Assembly (NCBI GenBank): GCA_021604505.1
Contig: BQJC01000001.1
Span: forward strand, 372,001-436,000
Origin: Nitrospinaceae bacterium
Lineage (GTDB): Bacteria > Nitrospinota > Nitrospinia > Nitrospinales > VA-1
Direction: 5' to 3'
DNA length: 64,000 nt
In this document: piece by piece, positions 58,141-64,000 of the stretch
Position numbering within the stretch: the first letter of the stretch is position 1
How the letters are laid out: each line of letters opens with the position of its first letter
Translations under genes and position numbers: made by a program
Notes under the pieces: generated by a model
What the model was told of the DNA's origin: nothing
The model's database searches: none
The model's input: only the letters and a program-made list of their open reading frames with translations

Positions 58141-58958
58141 AGAAAACTGTCCAGAAGTTCCTTCCTTTTGTTTTCATATTCGCTGTCATCGATCAGATTT
58201 TTGTCCCGCAGATCTTTCAAAAACTTCAGCTTTTTTTCCAGTTCCTGATCGTTGCCTCCTGAAGGTGCGCCTGGGGCGGTTTGAGGCGCGGGGGAAGGTT
58301 GCGATGCCCTCGACCTTTCGTTCTGGAGTTTTTGGTTTCTAGCCTGCCGTCTGGATGTCTGGGGCAAGATCATATTGGCGACGATCCAGTTTTCCTTGGT
58401 GCTCGATCCCAAAATTCTTTTGGTCACTTTATACCGTTGTCCCTTCACCGGCACCAGCCGCCAGATCGATCCTCCGCTTCCGGCGAAGGAAGTTCCGGAA
58501 AACTCAACTCCCTTGATGGAATCGAAACGAAAATTGATGCTGTCTCCGGTGGCAAAAATTTCTCCCCGGGTGGTGCCTCGCGGGGTTTCCAAATCGAAAA
58601 TAAGGATGTTTCCCGGCGTCATGCGGTTGAGCGCTTTGGTCAATATCTGGGTGATTTCGGTCACATCCTTCAGGGAAATGACATATTTTTTTTTGCCAAG
58701 CAGAGACAGTTCTTCATATTGCAGGGAATAAAGGTGATTTGCAAAAACATCCTCAGAAATCTTTATGGGATGGTCCAGTTTCATTTTTTCGATTTCAGAA
58801 CCCACCTGGGATTTGGGGCGGTAGATCAAGGTGAGACCTTCTCGTTCCAGTTTCTTTTCTTTGGTGGTGCCGCATCCCAGAAAAAAACCGGGAATCAGCA
58901 GGAAAATAAAAAAGGCCCATATAGGCTTTAAGTTGTATTTTGAGCGAAGTGAAATCAT
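58137..58958 (-). CDS. Lipoprotein with C-terminal SHOCT domain
   Basis: Protein of 273 residues. A lipoprotein signal ends LGC (about residue 29). A beta-rich domain follows, with ANHLYSLQYEELSLLGKKKY and FDSIKGVEFSGTSFAGSGGS. A Pro/Ser/Ala linker (RASQPSPAPQTAPGAPSGG) then leads to a SHOCT helical domain (ELEKKLKFLKDLRDKNLIDD, SEYENKRKELL). SHOCT domains bind or oligomerise at the ends of proteins. It is likely anchored at the inner face of the outer membrane. Function is unknown. It converges with the DUF4254-like gene. Confidence 0.78.
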   Translation of the reverse strand: MISLRSKYNLKPIWAFFIFLLIPGFFLGCGTTKEKKLEREGLTLIYRPKSQVGSEIEKMKLDHPIKISEDVFANHLYSLQYEELSLLGKKKYVISLKDVTEITQILTKALNRMTPGNILIFDLETPRGTTRGEIFATGDSINFRFDSIKGVEFSGTSFAGSGGSIWRLVPVKGQRYKVTKRILGSSTKENWIVANMILPQTSRRQARNQKLQNERSRASQPSPAPQTAPGAPSGGNDQELEKKLKFLKDLRDKNLIDDSEYENKRKELLDSFL

Positions 58959-58964
58959 CTTCGG

Positions 58965-59531
58965 TTATTTTTCCTTTTTGCGGGCGATGATAGAAGCGAA
59001 TCCTTTCTCCTCACAATCCATTTCGCGGTATTTAAGAACACGGAAACTTTTGAATTCCCCAAGCAATTCATTGAAACCCAGGACCCATTCCTTTTTGAAG
59101 CCGGTGTACTTCAGATGGTCTTCCGTAAACGTCTCATAGATGACCAACCCTCCAGGTTTGAGCGTCTTTCTGATGCCGGGAAACAATTTGCGGTCGAGGA
59201 AATAAAAACACAGGACCAGATCGAAGGCATTTTCCTCGAAACCGAAATCGTCCAGATCAGCGGCCTGAGTGTCGATGTGCAGATTTTTCTCTTTGGCCAG
59301 TTCGCGGGCTTTTATCAGGCCGATCTCAGAAATATCGAGCCCGAGCACATCGTACCCCAGGGAGGCCAGATAAACCGCATTTCGGCCTTCCCCGCAGGCC
59401 AGGTCCAGAGCCTTGCCTTTTTCAGTCAGCAACGCGGAGTTTTCCTTCAGCCATTCACAAGGTTCGCGGCCGGAGTTGTGTTCGGCGGATTGATACTTAA
59501 GATTCCATTTTTCCTTATCTTTAAGGGACAT
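58965..59531 (-). CDS. Class I SAM-dependent methyltransferase (TehB-like)
   Basis: Methyltransferase of 188 residues from ATG 59531; the frame extends to an ATG at 59570 but the extra 13 residues (MFSFTIRRCPAAF) do not look conserved. The SAM motif I ALDLACGEGRNAVYLASLGY and GLDISEIGL are clear; later LVLCFYFLDRKLFPGIRKTL and PGGLVIYETF complete the fold. This pattern matches TehB/Methyltransf_25 enzymes that methylate small molecules or metalloids. Substrate unknown. Only 6 bases separate it from the lipoprotein gene, so the pair is probably an operon. Confidence 0.85.
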   Translation of the reverse strand: MSLKDKEKWNLKYQSAEHNSGREPCEWLKENSALLTEKGKALDLACGEGRNAVYLASLGYDVLGLDISEIGLIKARELAKEKNLHIDTQAADLDDFGFEENAFDLVLCFYFLDRKLFPGIRKTLKPGGLVIYETFTEDHLKYTGFKKEWVLGFNELLGEFKSFRVLKYREMDCEEKGFASIIARKKEK

Positions 59532-59715
59532 AAATGCCGCTGGACACCGCCGGATTGTGAAAGAGAACATTTCTTTATATCATTTTGAATAATAAAATCA
59601 AGTGTCTATGAAGTTTTCCCTGATTGTCTGCCATTTGTGATGCGGTTTGTGGAGGGCGGTCCCGGCTGACGTTTAAGGGGGGTAAGGGCTTTTAAATCGA
59701 ACCGGATGAATTCCT

Positions 59716-59744
59716 TGACAAGGCGATTGAAATTAACTACCATA
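59716..59744 (+). promoter_or_regulatory. Predicted promoter of rplU-rpmA(-obgE)
   Basis: TTGACA (59716-59721), a 17-base spacer and TACCAT (59739-59744). The start would be near 59751, leaving a leader of about 91 bases before the rplU ATG, within the common range for ribosomal-protein operons. The -35 is a perfect match, the -10 four of six. Confidence 0.6.
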
Positions 59745-59841
59745 GCTGATTTCGCACACGATGCATCCCCTCCTTCATCACGCGGCCTTTCAGGGTCAAC
59801 TAATTGATGAAATTTTAGACTAGATTTCGGGAGTTTTAAAA

Positions 59842-60156
59842 ATGTTTGCAGTGGTTTCAACAGGTGGAAAACAGTATAAGGTTTCCAAGGGGGACGTGAT
59901 TCAGGTTGAAAAAATTGACCAGGAATTAGGCGAAACCATTACCTTGGATAAAGTATTGATGATCGGCGAGGGAGAGGACGTTCAGGCCGGTTCTCCATTG
60001 CTGGAAGGTTGTTCCGTGACTTGTGAAGTGGAGGAACAATTGAAAGGCAAAAAAATAATCGTCTTCAAGAAAAAGAGAAGGAAAGATTACCGCAGAAAAA
60101 ACGGTCACAGGCAGTTGTACACCAGACTTAAAATAATCGATATCGCTAAAAAGTAG
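59842..60156 (+). CDS. rplU: 50S ribosomal protein L21
   Basis: Ribosomal large-subunit protein of 104 residues, binding 23S rRNA. The start is [17 protein letters not shown] and the end has [20 protein letters not shown], the diagnostic L21 RNA-binding tail. GGGAG precedes the ATG. It is followed after 8 bases by rpmA, the standard order, and by obgE. A promoter with perfect -35 box is upstream. Confidence 0.97.
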   Translation: MFAVVSTGGKQYKVSKGDVIQVEKIDQELGETITLDKVLMIGEGEDVQAGSPLLEGCSVTCEVEEQLKGKKIIVFKKKRRKDYRRKNGHRQLYTRLKIIDIAKK

Positions 60157-60164
60157 GGAAAACA

Positions 60165-60425
60165 ATGGCACATAAAAAAGGACAGGGAAGTACATCCAAC
60201 GGTCGGGATAGCATAGGCAAGCGGCTGGGAGTGAAAAGGTATGCCGGACAAGCGGTCAAAGCGGGTGAAATTCTGGTTCGCCAGCGGGGGACGCATTTTC
60301 ATCCCGGAACCAATGTGGGTGTGGGCAGTGATTACACCCTGTTTTCAAAAATTCCCGGGGTGGTTCGGTTTGAGCATTTGACCCGCAAGAAAAAGAAAAT
60401 CAGCGTTTACGCCGCCGCCAACTGA
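60165..60425 (+). CDS. rpmA: 50S ribosomal protein L27
   Basis: Ribosomal protein of 86 residues whose N-terminal arm reaches the peptidyl-transferase centre. The N-terminus [16 protein letters not shown] is the bacterial L27 hallmark without the cleavable extension seen in Firmicutes. [20 protein letters not shown] and the C-terminal basic part match. It lies 8 bases after rplU. A strong terminator follows it at 60459, before obgE. Confidence 0.97.
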   Translation: MAHKKGQGSTSNGRDSIGKRLGVKRYAGQAVKAGEILVRQRGTHFHPGTNVGVGSDYTLFSKIPGVVRFEHLTRKKKKISVYAAAN

Positions 60426-60458
60426 AATTTTTATTTTTCCTCGCTGAAATAAAAAAGT

Positions 60459-60493
60459 CAGGCCTTTCTGAGAAAGTAAAGGCCTGTTTTTTT
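60459..60493 (+). terminator. Intrinsic terminator between rpmA and obgE
   Basis: CAGGCCTTT (60459-60467) pairs over nine bases with AAAGGCCTG (60478-60486), with a ten-base loop and seven T residues. It lies inside the otherwise conserved rplU-rpmA-obgE order, so obgE needs readthrough or its own promoter in the next 60 bases. Confidence 0.85.
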
Positions 60494-60518
60494 GTCCGCG
60501 TTTTTTGCTATCCATTGA

Positions 60519-61583
<1,065 letters not shown>

Positions 61584-61587
61584 AGCG

Positions 61588-61615
61588 TTCCGCTTTCCAT
61601 GCTGAGAAAGCGGGA
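61588..61615. terminator. Possible bidirectional hairpin between obgE and the acidic protein gene
   Basis: TTCCGCTTTC (61588-61597) pairs with GAAAGCGGGA (61606-61615), with one G-U pair and an 8-base loop. The genes on either side are convergent with 47 bases between stops. There is no T run, so this is a weak candidate only. Confidence 0.35.
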
Positions 61616-61630
61616 GCGATGGGGCCGGGA

Positions 61631-63970
61631 TCACTGAATCGTGAATTCCTTAAAGTTTATTTTTTTGACCCGGCCGCTGCCTTCCAGGGTTTTATTGAAG
61701 TTGGTTTGCAGATTCTTCTTTAATTTTTCCTGCACGTAGAGAATATCGTTAAAAAACTTCTTCTCTAAAAGTTGTTCAACGGTGGTGAGAGTGATCCTCT
61801 CAAACACGGGTAACGCTTCCCGGACCACTTGTGCGCTGTCGGCGTCGGACATCTCCGCTTCCAGACTGAAACTCAGCACCCGGATGTCGTTCACGTTATA
61901 AGCCACAGGCAGGATGGCGCTCAATTCGACCGCATGATTGCTTGGATTGAGCCCGGCTAACAGCCCTTCGGAGACCTCCAGATTTTTAGACACCTCAAGG
62001 CGGTTGTCTGTCTGTCCCAGTTCTTTGGCGATGTCTGCCGTGTCTCCAAAGTCTTCCTTGGGTGCAGGGGGGGATGCAGGTTGCGGTGGGTTTAGCGGAG
62101 CCGTTTCATTTTGAAGACTTGGGGTGCCTGCGACTTGTTGGGGTTTGAGGGCCTCAGGAACTTGAGATTTATTTTTCCCCATCTGAACGAGCTCTGGTGG
62201 GGCAAGGGTCTGTAAGGCAAAGTAGACGCCTCCGCCTGTCAACAACACAGCCAGAACACCGCCTCCAAGAATCAACTTTCCCGTCAGAGTGGATGGCATG
62301 CTGAAGAAGCCGGATTTTTTTTCGGAAGGGGGTTCATACTCTTCCTCATCGTCTCCATAGTCCTCATACGGTTCTTCTTCGGTCCCTACAGCTTCTTTTT
62401 CATCATAGTCATCTTCGTATTGCAGTTGGGGAATCTCATTTTCATCCTCAGCGGCTTCCTCTTCAGGGTCGGCCTCTCCCTCGAGTTCAGACTCTTCTTC
62501 TGAATCCTCCTCCAAATCGGCAGTTATATCTTCTTCCAGCTCCTGGGCGGGCTCTTCTTCAGCAGTCGTTTCTTCCGCTTCTTCAGCGGATGCTTCCTGA
62601 GCGGCTTCTTCAGGTTCTTCTTTCAAAGCTTCTTGATCTGCGAACGCCTCGGCCCATAGGTCGTCGTCGCTTTTTTCTTCCTCCTGCTCCTGGGCGGGCT
62701 CTTCTACAGCAGTCGCTTCTTCCGCTTCTTCAGCGGATGCTTCCTGAGCGGCTTCTTCTTCGGGTTCTTCCTTCAACGCTTCCTGATCTGCGAACGCCTC
62801 GGCCCATAGGTCGTCGTCGCTTTTTTCTTCCTCCTGCTCCTGGGCGGGCTCTTCCTCGGCAGTCGTTTCTTCCGCTTCTTCAGCGGATGCTTCCTGAGCG
62901 GCTTCTTCTTCGGGCTCTTCTTTCAAAGCTTCCTGATCTGCGAATGCCTCGGCCCATAGGTCGTCGTCGCTTTTTTCTTCTTCCTGCTCCTGGGCGGGCT
63001 CTTCCTCAGCAGTCGTTTCTTCCGCTTCTTCAGCGAATGTTTTCTCAGTGGCTTCTTCAGGGTCTTCTTTCAATGTCTCCTGATCGGCAATGGCTTCGGC
63101 TTCTGAGTTGCCATTGCCGGTTTCTGCATCCTGTTCCTGTATTGTCTCTTCTTCTACGGCGGTTTCCTGGGTTCCCTGGACGGTTGCTTCCTCTTCCAGC
63201 CCCGCGGCAACAGGCATTTCTTCGCCATCTTCTTCATCTTCCGGTTCGACGGCTGTTGATTCGGGTTCAGGCGATTCCACCGCACTTATGTCTGGAGTTA
63301 TTTCCTCGTCTTCTTCCTGAATGATCGGATCCAAAACAGCCTCTTCGGAAGGGGCCTCCGCCTCCGAATCTTTTGGGTCGGTGGTTTTTACCGGGTGGAT
63401 CGACGGAATGGTGTAATCCGTTTCTTCCTCAGCAGTTTCTGGCTCTTCATCATTGAACAGGTCAGAAAAATCCTCGTCAATTTCCTCTTCGTTTTCGCTG
63501 AGCATATCCACATCCGATAAAACCGCTTCCGATTTATCAGGCGGTTCCGTTTCTTCCTCAGAATCAATGTCATTGATTATTTCATCCAGAAGAGCGTCTA
63601 AATTCTCCTCTTCCGGGTCAGCTTCAGATAAAGATGGAGCGGGTTGCTCTTCCGGGTTATCAGACTGTATTTCTTGCGTGATGATGGAATCGAACAGATG
63701 GTCCAGTTCCTCTTCCGAAGGCATTTCAAATGATGAAGGTTCCTGGTCCGGGGGTTCTACGGATTTATCAACGGTTTTAACGGGCGACGGATCCGATTCG
63801 TCCGCCAGGAGGGTGTCCAGGTAGTCATCGAGGTTTTTTTCTTCCTCGACGGGTTTGTCTTCCTGATCAGAATGCAGTTCCGCAAAGTCTTCCCGTAACC
63901 CGGAAAGAAAATTATCTTCCACTTCTGCGCCTGACTCAGAATCTATTTGAGCCAATGGCGGGCCCGACAT
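61631..63970 (-). CDS. Large acidic repeat protein with single membrane span
   Basis: Protein of 779 residues (ATG at 63970, 30 bases from the window edge; a further upstream start cannot be excluded). The first 570 residues are dominated by Glu, Asp, Ala, Ser with few hydrophobics, clearly disordered. Within them a 49-50-residue unit containing SDDDLWAEAFADQEALKEEP repeats three times plus a decayed copy. One membrane span (TGKLILGGGVLAVLLTGGGV) follows, then about 190 residues with a folded end (RITLTTVEQLLEKKFFNDIL, GRVKKINFKEFTIQ). The tail may be periplasmic and the acidic part cytoplasmic. I know no family; a FimV/TonB-like bridging role is conceivable. Confidence 0.75.
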   Translation of the reverse strand: MSGPPLAQIDSESGAEVEDNFLSGLREDFAELHSDQEDKPVEEEKNLDDYLDTLLADESDPSPVKTVDKSVEPPDQEPSSFEMPSEEELDHLFDSIITQEIQSDNPEEQPAPSLSEADPEEENLDALLDEIINDIDSEEETEPPDKSEAVLSDVDMLSENEEEIDEDFSDLFNDEEPETAEEETDYTIPSIHPVKTTDPKDSEAEAPSEEAVLDPIIQEEDEEITPDISAVESPEPESTAVEPEDEEDGEEMPVAAGLEEEATVQGTQETAVEEETIQEQDAETGNGNSEAEAIADQETLKEDPEEATEKTFAEEAEETTAEEEPAQEQEEEKSDDDLWAEAFADQEALKEEPEEEAAQEASAEEAEETTAEEEPAQEQEEEKSDDDLWAEAFADQEALKEEPEEEAAQEASAEEAEEATAVEEPAQEQEEEKSDDDLWAEAFADQEALKEEPEEAAQEASAEEAEETTAEEEPAQELEEDITADLEEDSEEESELEGEADPEEEAAEDENEIPQLQYEDDYDEKEAVGTEEEPYEDYGDDEEEYEPPSEKKSGFFSMPSTLTGKLILGGGVLAVLLTGGGVYFALQTLAPPELVQMGKNKSQVPEALKPQQVAGTPSLQNETAPLNPPQPASPPAPKEDFGDTADIAKELGQTDNRLEVSKNLEVSEGLLAGLNPSNHAVELSAILPVAYNVNDIRVLSFSLEAEMSDADSAQVVREALPVFERITLTTVEQLLEKKFFNDILYVQEKLKKNLQTNFNKTLEGSGRVKKINFKEFTIQ
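62535..63090. repeat. 150-bp tandem repeats in the acidic protein gene
   Basis: On the + strand CTTCAGCGGA starts units at 62581, 62728 and 62878, with a diverged one at 63028, giving periods of 147, 150 and 150 bases. Each encodes 49-50 residues. The phrase TCGTCGTCGC (DDDL in the protein) and CGGCCCATAG recur once in each of the three good units. The units differ at few positions, indicating recent slippage or unequal crossing-over. Length may vary between strains. Confidence 0.85.
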
Positions 63971-64000
63971 GGTCTTTCTGGGAAGGCTGGTTTTCGGAGG

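Noticed and set aside
62590-63324. Plus-strand 244-codon Leu/Pro/Arg-rich frame opposite the acidic protein
   Set aside because: Antisense shadow of a Glu/Ala/Ser-rich repeat; composition follows from the opposite strand.

Overview
The window looks like chromosomal DNA of a Gram-negative, respiring bacterium. The evidence is RND efflux systems, TolC-type outer-membrane proteins, an O-antigen ligase-like protein, several lipoproteins and signal peptides, and two multihaem c-type cytochromes. The mix of multihaem and c'-like cytochromes, many pentapeptide-repeat and leucine-rich-repeat proteins, formylglycine-enzyme-like proteins and an exported MsrAB would suit a Nitrospina-like (Nitrospinota) nitrite oxidiser. 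That assignment is an inference from gene style; no marker gene here proves it. GTG and TTG starts are common, and many neighbouring genes overlap by 1-11 bases (ATGA, TGATG, TTGA junctions).

Layout, 1-16 kb: a GT2 glycosyltransferase, a sugar-nucleotide epimerase, a membrane GT-C-like protein with a TPR tail, a TPR/FGE-like exported protein, a remnant of a glyoxalase-fold gene, an acyl-CoA ligase, an RlmI-like methyltransferase, a two-gene RND efflux operon (adaptor plus HAE1-type pump), a membrane-anchored pentapeptide protein, an RluA-type pseudouridine synthase and a DUF502 protein. At 16.4 kb lies tRNA-Ala(GGC) with its own promoter and terminator.

16.5-25 kb: a compact minus-strand metal-efflux operon. 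In transcription order it holds a Cys/His-rich exported protein, two TolC-like proteins, a CusB-like adaptor with a Met-rich tail, a CusA-like pump and a short CDF transporter. 25.6-29.3 kb: a surface-glycan operon (O-antigen ligase-like plus two GT4 enzymes). 29.3-36.6 kb: a run of periplasmic redox and repair genes: pentahaem cytochrome, trihaem c'-like cytochrome, a thioredoxin-fold protein without active-site cysteines, MsrAB, a VTT-FAD oxidoreductase fusion and a second FGE-like protein. gdhA follows.

38.3-42.7 kb: a structured, terminated leader or small RNA, a cold-shock protein, a small conserved-looking ORF, an RhlE-type helicase and inositol-phosphate synthase. 42.8-45 kb: an ECF sigma / anti-sigma-like / small exported protein / DUF3106 operon, then an 11-residue-repeat (LDRKGDRI) exported protein. 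46.5-48.4 kb: three tandem pentapeptide-repeat genes. They share a C-terminal cap motif with the one at 13.7 kb, and in it two cysteines are either both present or both absent.

48.6-64 kb: small uncharacterised proteins, a diacylglycerol-kinase-like gene probably starting at ATC, coaX, a Cys-less TusA-like protein, three LRR genes interspersed with a Sel1-like gene, aroK, an AlkA-like glycosylase and an O-methyltransferase. Then come a DUF4254-like protein, an SHOCT lipoprotein, a TehB-like methyltransferase, the rplU-rpmA-obgE group with a clear promoter and internal terminator, and a very acidic membrane protein carrying a 150-bp tandem repeat. No CRISPR array, insertion sequence or prophage was seen.
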